From positions 101,348-165,347 of the forward strand of contig NZ_BMZG01000002.1 in assembly GCF_014652675.1 (NCBI RefSeq): a DNA stretch of 64,000 nucleotides. The letters are read 5' to 3'. Each line of letters begins with the position of its first letter. The stretch's first letter is position 1. Source of the DNA: Formosimonas limnophila. GTDB lineage: Bacteria; Pseudomonadota; Gammaproteobacteria; Burkholderiales; Burkholderiaceae. The notes below the pieces were generated by a model that saw only the letters and a program-made list of their open reading frames with translations, was not told where the DNA came from and did not search any database. Shown here in pieces: positions 53,737 through 61,804 of the stretch. The position numbers and the translations under genes are program-made.

Positions 53737-54666
53737 TTAGAAATAACCTTCCTTTTTGCGCTTTTCCATTGAGGCTTCACTGGTTTGGTCATCGAGTCGG
53801 GTTGCGCCACGCTCGGTGATGGTGGTCTCAGCCGTTTCTTCCAAAATTTTGTTCACATCATCAGCAGCTGAGGCAACAGGGCTGGTGCAAGTCATGTCGC
53901 CGACGGTGCGAAAGCGGACGCGTTGGGTTTTGAGGCTCTCGCGTTCTGCGTCGGTTTGCGGTGGTGTGATTGGCATGTTGGATACGATTAAACCATTGCG
54001 CTCAAATACTTGGCGGTCGTGGGCGAAGTAGATGCTCGGCAGCTCGATTTGTTCGCGTGAGATGTATTGCCAGATGTCCATTTCGGTCCAGTTGGAGATG
54101 GGGAAGACGCGCATGTTTTCGCCTTTGTGGACGCGGGTGTTGTACAGGCTCCAAAGTTCTGGGCGTTGTGCTTTCGGATCCCATTGGCCGAAGTCGTCGC
54201 GGAATGAGAAGATGCGTTCTTTGGCGCGGGCTTTTTCTTCGTCGCGGCGTGCGCCACCGATGCAGGCGTCGAAGCCGTGTTCGGCGATGGTTTCGATCAG
54301 TGTCACGGCTTGCGCGGCGTTGCGGCTGTCGGTGTCAGGGTTGCGCAGGCGCACTGTGCCTTTGCGGATGGATTCTTCGACACTACCGACGATGAGCTTT
54401 TCGCCGATTTTATCAACGATGTAGTCACGAAACTCGATGACTTCGGGGAAGTTGTGCCCCGTGTCGATATGCACGAGTGGGAAGGGCAGTTTGTTCGGGC
54501 GAAATGCTTTGAGTGCCAAATGCAAGACGACGAGCGAGTCTTTGCCGCCTGAGAACAATAAAGCGGGCTTTTCGCACTCGGCCGCGAGCTCGCGCAGGAT
54601 GTGAATGGATTCGGATTCGAGCCAGTCGAGGTGGGCGGAGTTGAATTGGTTGTTAAAATCAGTCAT
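53737..54666 (-). CDS. cysD: Sulfate adenylyltransferase subunit 2
   Basis: 309 residues. It adenylates sulfate to APS with CysN. The PP-loop is ALLFSGGKDSLVVLHLALKA, followed by PLVHIDTGHNFPEVIEFRD, GGARRDEEKARAKERIFS and NWTEMDIWQYISREQIELPS; ends with RKKEGYF as in the family. Located 264 bases downstream of the DUF934-CysH gene and upstream of the accessory genes that separate it from cysN. Confidence 0.95.
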   Translation of the reverse strand: MTDFNNQFNSAHLDWLESESIHILRELAAECEKPALLFSGGKDSLVVLHLALKAFRPNKLPFPLVHIDTGHNFPEVIEFRDYIVDKIGEKLIVGSVEESIRKGTVRLRNPDTDSRNAAQAVTLIETIAEHGFDACIGGARRDEEKARAKERIFSFRDDFGQWDPKAQRPELWSLYNTRVHKGENMRVFPISNWTEMDIWQYISREQIELPSIYFAHDRQVFERNGLIVSNMPITPPQTDAERESLKTQRVRFRTVGDMTCTSPVASAADDVNKILEETAETTITERGATRLDDQTSEASMEKRKKEGYF

Positions 54667-54705
54667 AAATCACTTAGATAAATATAAAATTAAAAATTCG
54701 GTCGT

Positions 54706-54900
54706 TTAAGGTTTCGCATCCCACAGGCGTTTTAAGCCAAAAGTGAGTAAAAGCCCGCCAAATAGGGATTCAAAATAGGCTTTGAATCGATGTATAGTAG
54801 TTCCATGCTGTGCTCCAAATGTTCTCTTAAATAAAACAGTCATACCGCACTTAGCTGGTTGTGCATGTGGTATCTCCATATTCAGGAGGTTGCGGGGCAA
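54706..54900 (-). pseudogene. Possible C-terminal fragment of a LysE-type exporter
   Basis: A 64-codon frame whose last ~25 residues (RFKAYFESLFGGLLLTFGLK then RLWDAKP) look like the final membrane helix of a LysE/RhtB exporter; nothing before residue ~35 fits. The 264-base gap 54667-54930 between cysD and the fused cysH gene otherwise holds a palindromic block (54886-54912). It could be a gene remnant or chance; evidence is weak. Confidence 0.3.
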
Positions 54901-54912
54901 TCCCGCAATGGC
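54886..54912. repeat. Palindromic B-block (third related copy)
   Basis: GAGGTTGCGGGGCAATCC, CGCAATGGC resembles the GATTGCGGGTCAAGYCCGCAATG block at 52448-52475 and 53685-53709; the arms TTGCGG/CCGCAA pair around a short loop. Confidence 0.6.
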
Positions 54913-54930
54913 GGCGCAAAAGGTATAGGT

Positions 54931-56196
54931 TTAATCCACCTCATCTTCATGCGTTACGTGCTCGCCGTGCTCGGCAATGTGCAGCCCACATTCTTTGGAG
55001 TCCGCCGACTCCCACCACCAGCGGCCTGCGCGGATGTCTTCACCAGGTTTGATGGCGCGGGTGCAGGGTTCGCAACCGATGGATGGGTAGCCTTTGTCGT
55101 GCAGCGGATTATAAGGCACTGCGTTTTGGGCGATGTACGTTTTAACATCGTTAAATGTCCAGTCGGCGAGGGGGTTGAATTTATCCAAATCATTCGCTTC
55201 GTCAAACTCGTGCTCTTGTAAGGTGGTGCGCGTCATGGCTTGTTCGCGGCGTTGGCCTGTGACCCATGACTTTTGTCCTGCGAGTGCGCGTTGCAGCGGT
55301 TTGACTTTACGGATGTGGCAGCAGGCTTTACGTAAATCGACCGATTCGTAAAAGGCGTGTTTGCCGTGTGTGCTGATGTACTGTTCGACATCGGGTGTGT
55401 CAGGTGTGTATTGCGTCACGGTTAAGCCGTAGTGTGATTGAATCACGTTGACCATATTGACGGTCTCGGCGTGCAGCATGCCTGTTTGCAGGGTAAAAAT
55501 CCCAATTGGCAGTTGCGCTTTGGCAATCATGTCGGTGATGACCATGTCTTCAAACGCGAGTGACGAGGCAAATACGGCTGGGCTGTGTTTGGCGGCGATG
55601 TCGGCGAGTAGGCTTTGCGTGTGTGCGACTTTCTCGGCAAGTGTGCGCTTGGTCTGGCTTGGTGCGGTGGTCGCTTGAGTTTGTGTTAAGCCCATGTTGT
55701 CACGGAGGAAAAACGGCTGTGCGTTGTCGCTTGAGCCTTGGTAGCTGACGCTGAAGATATTGTTCAGTGAATGCAAAGCCGATTCGATTTTTTGGTCGTT
55801 GCGCAAGCTAAAGGCATTGAAACCGACGCGGCTCATGTAATACAACTGGTCGACCAAAACTTCGCCAATGGCGCGCAGTTGATGCTTAAATCCGCAACGG
55901 TTGCGCAAAATATAAGCAATCGAGTGGCTGCGCCCGTCGGTGAACTTGGGGTAATCGAGTGCGATGACGGGGAATTGATTCCAGTCAATGTTGAGGTGCT
56001 CAGGCTCAGTGGTGTTGGTGAGCCACACGCTAATGTCATCTCGACCGTGCAGGGCAGGTTGGGCTTGCCAAACGTCGAGCGGGACGATGCTGTGCGCAGT
56101 GACGGCAATCGTTGCCACGTCGTCGGTTTCGGAGAGACGCAAAACCGTCCAGTTGTCGGTGGCGGCTTGGTTGTTGAGGATGAAGGGTGTGGTCAT
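54931..56196 (-). CDS. cysH: Fused DUF934 + phosphoadenylyl-sulfate reductase (CysH)
   Basis: 421 residues from the ATG at 56196; a TTG at 56226 is possible. Residues ~1-165 are DUF934, a family co-occurring with sulfite reductase: WNQFPVIALDYPKFTDGRSH, RAIGEVLVDQLYYMSRVGFN. After a Thr/Gln-rich linker (~170-185), residues ~187-421 are CysH: FASSLAFEDMVITDMI, LQTGMLHAETVN, the paired Cys292-Cys293 (KACCHIRKVKPL) and Cys375/Cys378 (GCEPCTR), and the catalytic ECGLH motif with Cys403. The double Cys pairs indicate an iron-sulfur APS-type reductase. One uninterrupted frame where relatives I know have two genes. Confidence 0.85.
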   Translation of the reverse strand: MTTPFILNNQAATDNWTVLRLSETDDVATIAVTAHSIVPLDVWQAQPALHGRDDISVWLTNTTEPEHLNIDWNQFPVIALDYPKFTDGRSHSIAYILRNRCGFKHQLRAIGEVLVDQLYYMSRVGFNAFSLRNDQKIESALHSLNNIFSVSYQGSSDNAQPFFLRDNMGLTQTQATTAPSQTKRTLAEKVAHTQSLLADIAAKHSPAVFASSLAFEDMVITDMIAKAQLPIGIFTLQTGMLHAETVNMVNVIQSHYGLTVTQYTPDTPDVEQYISTHGKHAFYESVDLRKACCHIRKVKPLQRALAGQKSWVTGQRREQAMTRTTLQEHEFDEANDLDKFNPLADWTFNDVKTYIAQNAVPYNPLHDKGYPSIGCEPCTRAIKPGEDIRAGRWWWESADSKECGLHIAEHGEHVTHEDEVD

Positions 56197-56230
56197 GGTG
56201 TTCTCGGTTTTTTGATGAGTACTCAAATCT

Positions 56231-56358
56231 TTATTCCGTCATTCCAGCGTAGACGGGAATCTTAGTCAAATGCGCAGCATATGTTGATGACATCCGTTGC
56301 ACAAAAGTCGACGGTTCGCCTTGCGCACCTCTGGATTCCCGCCTGTGCGGGAATGACG
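56231..56358. repeat. dRS3-like inverted repeat pair
   Basis: Two related palindromes face each other in the gap between cysH and cysI. The right one (56335-56354) reads ATTCCC-N8-GGGAAT exactly (N8 = GCCTGTGC), like the neisserial dRS3 consensus. The left (56241-56260) is the degenerate inverted form ATTCCAGCGTAGACGGGAAT. They bracket 56261-56334, which holds no gene. Confidence 0.7.
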
Positions 56359-56366
56359 TTTTCCGG

Positions 56367-58025
56367 TCAATGCTTCGGCGGATACACAGCTTCCTTAAAC
56401 GGCGTGATGCCAATGCGTTGCACGACGTCGATGAATTTTTCATCCGCGGCGCGCTGCGCAACAAATACATTGATGATTTTTTCAATCACGTCGGGTACTT
56501 CGGCGGCCGAAAACGACGGGCCGATGATTTTGGCAATTGCGGGTGAGTTGCCGCCGTTGTTGTCGCCTGCTGAGCCGCCGAGTGAAATTTGATACCACTC
56601 CGAGCCGTCTTTGTCGACGCCCAAAATCCCGATATGGCCGACGTGATGGTGACCGCACGAGTTCATACAGCCTGAGATGTTGAGCTGAATCTCACCCAAG
56701 TCATGCAAGTAATCCAAATCGTCGAATCGATCCTGAATCGCATTGGCAATCGGAATCGATTTGGCGTTGGCGAGTGAGCAAAAGTCACCACCTGGGCAGG
56801 CGATGATGTCTGTGAGCAGGCCGATGTTGGGCGTTGCCAAGCCCTGTGACTTGAGCGCAAGCCAGACGCTGTGCAAGTCCTCCTGCGCAACGTCCGCCAA
56901 GATTAAGTTTTGTTCATGCGCCACGCGAATCTCGCCGAAGCTGTATTGCTTAGCCAAGTCCGCGACGAAATTCATCTGCGCCGTGGTCGCGTCACCGGGT
57001 GCGATCCCGTTGGGTTTGAGCGACACGACGACCGAGGCGTAGCCCGCGATTTTGTGCGCGCGTGTGTTGCGCTCACGCCAGCGGGTGAAGGCTTTGTCGC
57101 TGGTGTCGAATTCGACGATGGGGCGTGTAGGGTAGGTGCGCTGGGTGAAGTGTTGCGCGACTCGATGCAACTCAGCTTCGGTCAATGTGGCTGGGCCGTC
57201 GATGAGGTGTTTGAACTCGGCTTCGACTTGGCGGGTAAACTCCTCTGCGCCTAAGGCTTTGAGCAAAATTTTGATGCGCGCTTTGTACATATTGTCACGG
57301 CGGCCATGGCGGTTGTAGACGCGCAAAATCGCCTCGCAGTAGCTCATCATGTGTTGCCACGGCAAAAATTCGCGAATTACCGTGCCGACAATTGGCGTGC
57401 GCCCCAAACCGCCACCGACCAAGACATTGATGCCAATCTCACCAGCGTCGTTTTTGACAATAAATAAACCGATGTCATGCACCGAGGTTGCCGCTCTATC
57501 TTCAGCGGCGGCCGATACCGCGATTTTGAACTTGCGCGGCAAGCCCGCAAACTCAGGGTGAAACGTGCTCCACTGGCGGATGATTTCGCAAAATGGGCGT
57601 GGGTCGGTCACTTCATCCGCCGCCACGCCTGCGTACTCGTCCGACGTCGTGTTGCGGATGCAGTTGCCCGACGTTTGAATCGCGTGCATTTGCACCGTCG
57701 CCAAATCTTGCAAAATATCTGCGGTGTCTTCTAATTTGGGCCAGTTGAATTGGATGTTTTGGCGCGTCGTAAAATGCGCGTAGTCGCGGTCATACTTGTG
57801 GGCGATGTGCGCCAACATGCGCAGTTGATTGGCTGACAACAAACCATACGGAATCGCCACTCGCAGCATCGGCGCGTGGCGTTGGATGTATAAGCCGTTT
57901 TGTAAGCGCAGCGGGCGAAACTCCTCATCCGACAACTCGCCTTTAAAATAGCGATTGAGCTGGTCGCGGTATTGGTTGACGCGCTCTTGCACGATGGTTT
58001 GATCGAGGGCTGTGTATTGGTACAT
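56367..58025 (-). CDS. cysI: Sulfite reductase hemoprotein (siroheme/4Fe-4S)
   Basis: 552 residues. It reduces sulfite to sulfide using siroheme and a coupled [4Fe-4S] cluster. Motifs: HAPMLRVAIPYGLLSANQLR, FTTRQNIQFNWPKLEDTADI, VLVGGGLGRTPIVGTVIREF, and cluster ligands CPGGDFCSLANAKS with GCMNSCGHHHVGHIGILGV. Length and lack of a reductase partner cysJ suggest the electron donor is a ferredoxin, perhaps FdxA/Fpr nearby. It follows the TSUP gene after 17 bases. Confidence 0.94.
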   Translation of the reverse strand: MYQYTALDQTIVQERVNQYRDQLNRYFKGELSDEEFRPLRLQNGLYIQRHAPMLRVAIPYGLLSANQLRMLAHIAHKYDRDYAHFTTRQNIQFNWPKLEDTADILQDLATVQMHAIQTSGNCIRNTTSDEYAGVAADEVTDPRPFCEIIRQWSTFHPEFAGLPRKFKIAVSAAAEDRAATSVHDIGLFIVKNDAGEIGINVLVGGGLGRTPIVGTVIREFLPWQHMMSYCEAILRVYNRHGRRDNMYKARIKILLKALGAEEFTRQVEAEFKHLIDGPATLTEAELHRVAQHFTQRTYPTRPIVEFDTSDKAFTRWRERNTRAHKIAGYASVVVSLKPNGIAPGDATTAQMNFVADLAKQYSFGEIRVAHEQNLILADVAQEDLHSVWLALKSQGLATPNIGLLTDIIACPGGDFCSLANAKSIPIANAIQDRFDDLDYLHDLGEIQLNISGCMNSCGHHHVGHIGILGVDKDGSEWYQISLGGSAGDNNGGNSPAIAKIIGPSFSAAEVPDVIEKIINVFVAQRAADEKFIDVVQRIGITPFKEAVYPPKH

Positions 58026-58042
58026 GTGGTGTTCCGAATGTT

Positions 58043-59020
58043 TTATAGGAAAAATTGAGATAGGTTAAAGAAGCTAACGCTTGTAATCAAACAACCCACC
58101 AAAATCAATAGAGTTTTGGGTTTAAAGTGACGAGTGGCCAATGCTGCGAGTGGCGCTGCAAACATCCCGCCAATCACCAAGCCTGCGACAACGACCCAAA
58201 CAGTGCTGTCTAACAAAGTGAAAAAAGCTGCCGCCACAACAATGGTTAAAAAGAACTCCGCCAAATTAACCGAGCCGATGGTGGTGCGGGGGTTGTGCCC
58301 TGCGCCGATCAACGATGTGGTGACCACTGGCCCCCAACCGCCGCCGCCTGTGGTATCCACAAATCCGCCTAAGACAGCCAAGGGTGCCACTTTTCGTGCG
58401 CGAATGTCCTGTTTGAGGTGAATGTGTCGAAAGGCTTTGCTCAAAACATACAATCCCATCAGGAGCAAATACGCGTTGATAAATGGTTTAAGTATTTTAC
58501 CATCGATATTGGTTAGCACATACGTGCCCAAAAGCGCGCCGATAATGCCTGGTATGACCAAGCTTAGAAATAACTTTTTATTGACGTTGCCTAATTTGAT
58601 GTGTGAAAAGCCTGACAATCCCGTGGTGAACACCTCAGCCAAATGTGTCGCACCACTGGCCACAGCAGGCGGTGCGCCAGTCGCTAATAAAAAACTGCTG
58701 GAGGTGATGCCATAAGCCATGCCCAATGCGCCGTCAATGGTTTGTGCGAGTAAACCGACAAAAAGCGCCGTCCAAAAAACGGGGCTTTGCAATGCTTCAT
58801 TAATTAAAGTCAATCCACTTTGCTCATGGCTACCAAAGAATAGTCTGTGTATCAGAAAGAGTACCAATGCCAACAAGACCGCGATAATTGCGTAACCAAT
58901 GATTCTCAGCAAAGGATGTTCGGAGGCGTGGGTGACTTCATACTCAATGGGTGGTAGGCCTAATTGCGCGTGTTCTTCGTTGACAAGTGTTTCGTCGAGG
59001 TCAAGACGCCGAATTTTCAT
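58043..59020 (-). CDS. TSUP/TauE-SafE family anion transporter
   Basis: 325 residues with about eight predicted membrane helices after a ~45-residue hydrophilic N-terminus. Family marks: VGLLAQTIDGALGMAYGITS, ATHLAEVFTTGLSGFSHI, LGGFVDTTGGGGWGPVVTTS, GSVNLAEFFLTIVVAAAFF. TSUP proteins carry sulfite, sulfate or organosulfonates. As the first gene ahead of cysI (17-base gap), it is the probable sulfate or sulfite permease of this pathway; the direction is not provable. Confidence 0.88.
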   Translation of the reverse strand: MKIRRLDLDETLVNEEHAQLGLPPIEYEVTHASEHPLLRIIGYAIIAVLLALVLFLIHRLFFGSHEQSGLTLINEALQSPVFWTALFVGLLAQTIDGALGMAYGITSSSFLLATGAPPAVASGATHLAEVFTTGLSGFSHIKLGNVNKKLFLSLVIPGIIGALLGTYVLTNIDGKILKPFINAYLLLMGLYVLSKAFRHIHLKQDIRARKVAPLAVLGGFVDTTGGGGWGPVVTTSLIGAGHNPRTTIGSVNLAEFFLTIVVAAAFFTLLDSTVWVVVAGLVIGGMFAAPLAALATRHFKPKTLLILVGCLITSVSFFNLSQFFL

Positions 59021-59150
59021 ACGTTAAATTCCAAAATGTGTCTCGGTACGTTCAGTTGCAGCATCTTTGTTCGATGGATGAGCTTGGTGGACCGTTTTGC
59101 GTTGTTAGCAATGAATCAGCACCGATGGTGCTTGGTTAAAGATTGGCCGC

Positions 59151-59179
59151 ATTATAGGTGATATCAATATAACTTAAAA
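59151..59179 (-). promoter_or_regulatory. Candidate promoter of the cys unit
   Basis: Minus-strand perfect -10 TATAAT (59156-59151), with a poor -35 (TTTTAA, 17-base spacer). A weak -35 with a strong -10 fits an activator-dependent promoter such as one needing CysB. Confidence 0.42.
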
Positions 59180-59330
59180 TATGGATTTTTTATTATTTAA
59201 TATGAAATAAGAATAAATGAAGAGGGTTTTTGTTGGCTTATCGCACAATTTTGTGAGACTTATGCATCAAAGTGGCTGTACCGATTAGTTTTCTGAATTA
59301 GTAAAGCATCGAATAAAGTTTATTTCTCTA

Positions 59331-59359
59331 TTGACAGAAATTTCTGAATATATGATAAT
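59331..59359 (+). promoter_or_regulatory. Promoter and palindromic operator of the GbsR/MarR gene
   Basis: TTGACA (59331-59336), 17-base spacer, GATAAT (59354-59359). A perfect 12-bp palindrome CAGAAATTTCTG (59335-59346) overlaps the end of the -35 and the spacer, a position suited to autorepression. Confidence 0.62.
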
Positions 59360-59401
59360 TTAGGTATTGTAAGTAACAAAGAGTTATTGAAAGGCCTCAT
59401 C

Positions 59402-59977
59402 ATGGAATTATCAGAAGTTTCTCGCCGCTTCATCGTTCACTGGGGTGAAATGGGAACGGCATGGGGCGTTAATCGCACGGTGTCACAGATTCATGCGCTA
59501 TTATACTTTTGCGGTAAGCCGCTGCATGCAGAAGAAATCTCCGAGACACTGAACGTAGCACGCTCGAATGTGAGTAACTCTCTCAAAGAGCTGCAAAACT
59601 GGAAGTTGATTCGCGTGACGCATGTGTTAGGCGATCGCCGAGATTACTTTGAAACGTCGTTGGATGTGTGGGAGCTATTTCGCACGGTGGTGCGCGAGCG
59701 CAAAGAGCGCGAGTACGAGCCAACGGTTCGGATGCTTCGTGAGCTGGTCACTCAGCCTGAGTTCGAGCATGAATCACCAGACGCGCAAGATCGCGTGCGC
59801 GAAACACTTCGTTTGATGGAGTCATTGGGCGTTTGGGCGGATGAAATGCTGCGTTTGACACCAAATACGCTGGAAAAAGTCTTGCGAATGGGCGCGAGTG
59901 TGCAGAAGTTTGTGCGTGGTACACCGAAAAAAGATGGTGACGATGAGCTAGATATCCCATTTATTCCGATGATGTGA
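59402..59977 (+). CDS. GbsR/MarR family transcriptional regulator
   Basis: 191 residues from the ATG at 59402 (GAAAGG 7 bases upstream; the frame starts at 59387). Winged-helix region at ~15-90: HWGEMGTAWGVNRTVSQIHA, HAEEISETLNVARSNVSNSL, KELQNWKLIRVTHVLGDRRD, then an alpha-helical dimerisation region (VRMLRELVTQPEFE). The GbsR group controls glycine-betaine, sulfur or unknown targets. Divergent from the cys transporter gene; the shared intergenic region makes cross-control of the cys unit or of the following gene possible. Confidence 0.88.
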   Translation: MELSEVSRRFIVHWGEMGTAWGVNRTVSQIHALLYFCGKPLHAEEISETLNVARSNVSNSLKELQNWKLIRVTHVLGDRRDYFETSLDVWELFRTVVRERKEREYEPTVRMLRELVTQPEFEHESPDAQDRVRETLRLMESLGVWADEMLRLTPNTLEKVLRMGASVQKFVRGTPKKDGDDELDIPFIPMM

Positions 59978-60123
59978 TGCGGGTTTGGTTGTGTTGAAAA
60001 TACGGGTACTGGTTGCCCGCTTTACGAGTAAAGATTGAGGTTGTTTTGTGTTGACGATGGCGAAAGCCATTTTTTAAAAACAGTTTATTTCTGTCTATAC
60101 TGAAATTTAAGAAAGAAAAAATC

Positions 60124-60570
60124 ATGAATGCACACGTTTATCCTTTAACCATTTATTATGATGGCGCTTGCCGTTTATGCGATGCCGAAATGACCAACCT
60201 GAAATTACGCAACTTTGACAATAAACTTCGCTTTGTGAATCTCAATGAGGTTGGTGCATCTGGATTGCCAGAAGGCGTGAGTTGGCAGATGGCGATGAGC
60301 TTGATTCAAGCGAAACGTGCAGATGGCGAAATTGTCAGTGGTGTGGAAGTGTTTCGTTGGGCTTATGAGGCGGTTGGGATTATGTGGGTGACACGATGGA
60401 CGACGTTGCCTGTTCTAGGGCGTTTGGCCGATGCGGTTTACCCATGGATTGCGCGAAATCGCCGCCATTTCCCGGGCTTTATCACGAAACTTTTGTTTGA
60501 AAAAGCGATTCGACAAGCGGCGCAAAAAGCCGCAGGGCGGCGGTGTGTGGATGATGTTTGCTCGTTGTAA
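60124..60570 (+). CDS. DCC-type thiol-disulfide oxidoreductase (DUF393)
   Basis: 148 residues. YYDGACRLCDAE is the DxxCxxC-like DCC motif of DUF393, followed by RFVNLNEVGASGLPEGVSWQ, EIVSGVEVFRWAYEAVGI and a C-terminal FPGFITKLLFEKAIR. No signal peptide. Function is not established. It lies 146 bases after the GbsR gene; a good -10 (TATACT, 60096-60101) and an imperfect CAG-N7-CTG palindrome (60081-60093) lie upstream, suggesting its own promoter. Confidence 0.85.
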   Translation: MNAHVYPLTIYYDGACRLCDAEMTNLKLRNFDNKLRFVNLNEVGASGLPEGVSWQMAMSLIQAKRADGEIVSGVEVFRWAYEAVGIMWVTRWTTLPVLGRLADAVYPWIARNRRHFPGFITKLLFEKAIRQAAQKAAGRRCVDDVCSL

Positions 60571-60626
60571 CAGAGATTGTGATGGTTGTGGGTTGTTTTT
60601 AATCGTGGTTTTCTTGGAGGTGTGAC

Positions 60627-61508
60627 ATGAACGTTTTGGTCTGTGGGGCTCGGGGATTTATTGGGTCATACATTGTGGCGTCGCTGGAAGCTACGGGACA
60701 CAATGTGGTTCGTGGGGTGTCATCCAATGCGGGTGTTGACGAAGTACTGGTGGACTATGCACGGGATACCGATCCAGCGGTTTGGTTACCGCGGTTGGTG
60801 GGGATAGATGCCGTGGTGAATGCGGTGGGTGTGTTGCGTGATTTATCCAAGCGTCCGATGCTAGCGGTGCACTCGGATACGCCCAAAGCTTTATTTGATG
60901 CTTGCGCCAAAGCTGGCGTGCGACGTGTGGTGCAGATTTCGGCTTTGGGGATTGAGAACAGCGACAGCCGATACGCCCGAACCAAGCGAGCGGCAGATGA
61001 ACACCTGTGGCAGTTGAATGATTCAGGTGTGCTTGATGGAATGGTGCTTCGCCCGAGTGTGGTGTTTGGTGCGGGTGACGATAGCTCGAGTTTGTTTGTG
61101 AATATGTCCAAACTGCCCGTTTTGCTCCTGCCTCGTGCGGTGATGCAGACGCGCGCTCAGCCTGTTGCGGTCGGAGAGTTGGCCGAAGTGGTCGCAAAAC
61201 TACTCTCTACTGAACATTTGTCTCGCACTGGCTTGATTGAGTGTGTGGGGCCTGAGTTATTGACGCTTGCCGCATTCATCGGTAGTTTACGCGAGCAAAC
61301 GGGCAAATCGGCTGCGTTCACTTGCGCGATTCCTGACTGGTTGACTCAGCTATCGGCAAAGATGGGAGATGCTGTGCCTGTGACCCCGTGGGGAACGGAT
61401 GCGCTGTCGCTGTTGGCCAATGATAATGCGAGTGATTCAAAAGCATTTGAAGAACTATTGGGCAGGGCGCCAACACATTATCGAGATTTATTCGCGACGT
61501 TTGGGTGA
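60627..61508 (+). CDS. Atypical SDR/NAD(P)-binding epimerase-like protein
   Basis: 293 residues. NVLVCGARGFIGSYIVASLE is the Rossmann NAD(P) motif, followed by AVVNAVGVLRDLSKRPML, VRRVVQISALGIENSDSRYA (Ser-Tyr-like pattern, Tyr-x3-Lys as YARTK), GMVLRPSVVFGAGDDSSS. Substrate unknown. Followed after 6 bases by a DoxX-like fragment; in some relatives I recall the same two domains are one protein. Confidence 0.82.
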   Translation: MNVLVCGARGFIGSYIVASLEATGHNVVRGVSSNAGVDEVLVDYARDTDPAVWLPRLVGIDAVVNAVGVLRDLSKRPMLAVHSDTPKALFDACAKAGVRRVVQISALGIENSDSRYARTKRAADEHLWQLNDSGVLDGMVLRPSVVFGAGDDSSSLFVNMSKLPVLLLPRAVMQTRAQPVAVGELAEVVAKLLSTEHLSRTGLIECVGPELLTLAAFIGSLREQTGKSAAFTCAIPDWLTQLSAKMGDAVPVTPWGTDALSLLANDNASDSKAFEELLGRAPTHYRDLFATFG

Positions 61509-61514
61509 AATGTG

Positions 61515-61769
61515 ATGAGCAATGTGAAGCATTTTGAGTCGGCTAACCAGCGCTTGCTGCGGTTGTCTTTGGTCGCGGTTTGGTTAATTACGGCGCTGGT
61601 GAGCTGGTTGGAGTGGCAGGGTGATAGCACGCGCTTGCTTTTGGCGGCTGGCTTGACCAATGTCACGGTGATGAACATTATTAATCATTGGCGGGGCGTT
61701 GCAGGATTTCTTGATTGGCTATTGGCTGTGGCTGCGCCCGAGTCGAGTTGTTTTATAATGCGTCATTGA
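61515..61769 (+). CDS. Short DoxX-like membrane protein
   Basis: 84 residues from the ATG at 61515 with two predicted helices: QRLLRLSLVAVWLITALVSW and FLDWLLAVAAPESSCF. The first resembles the start of DoxX-like partners found next to this SDR type; these usually run to ~120-140 residues with four helices, so this one is shorter than expected and may be truncated. It sits 6 bases after the SDR and 35 bases before lnt. Confidence 0.6.
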   Translation: MSNVKHFESANQRLLRLSLVAVWLITALVSWLEWQGDSTRLLLAAGLTNVTVMNIINHWRGVAGFLDWLLAVAAPESSCFIMRH

Positions 61770-61804
61770 TTTTTTAAATTTCACATACAGTCAGGCGAGT
61801 GAAC

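Larger units (their letters stand above)
59021..59401. other. 381-bp divergent intergenic region (cys promoter region)
   Basis: AT-rich region between the TSUP gene (minus) and the GbsR/MarR regulator (plus). It contains a minus-strand TATAAT and a plus-strand promoter with a palindrome (separate entries). No gene seen. CysB-type sites are possible in the A/T-rich stretch 59157-59225 but cannot be identified with confidence. Confidence 0.55.
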
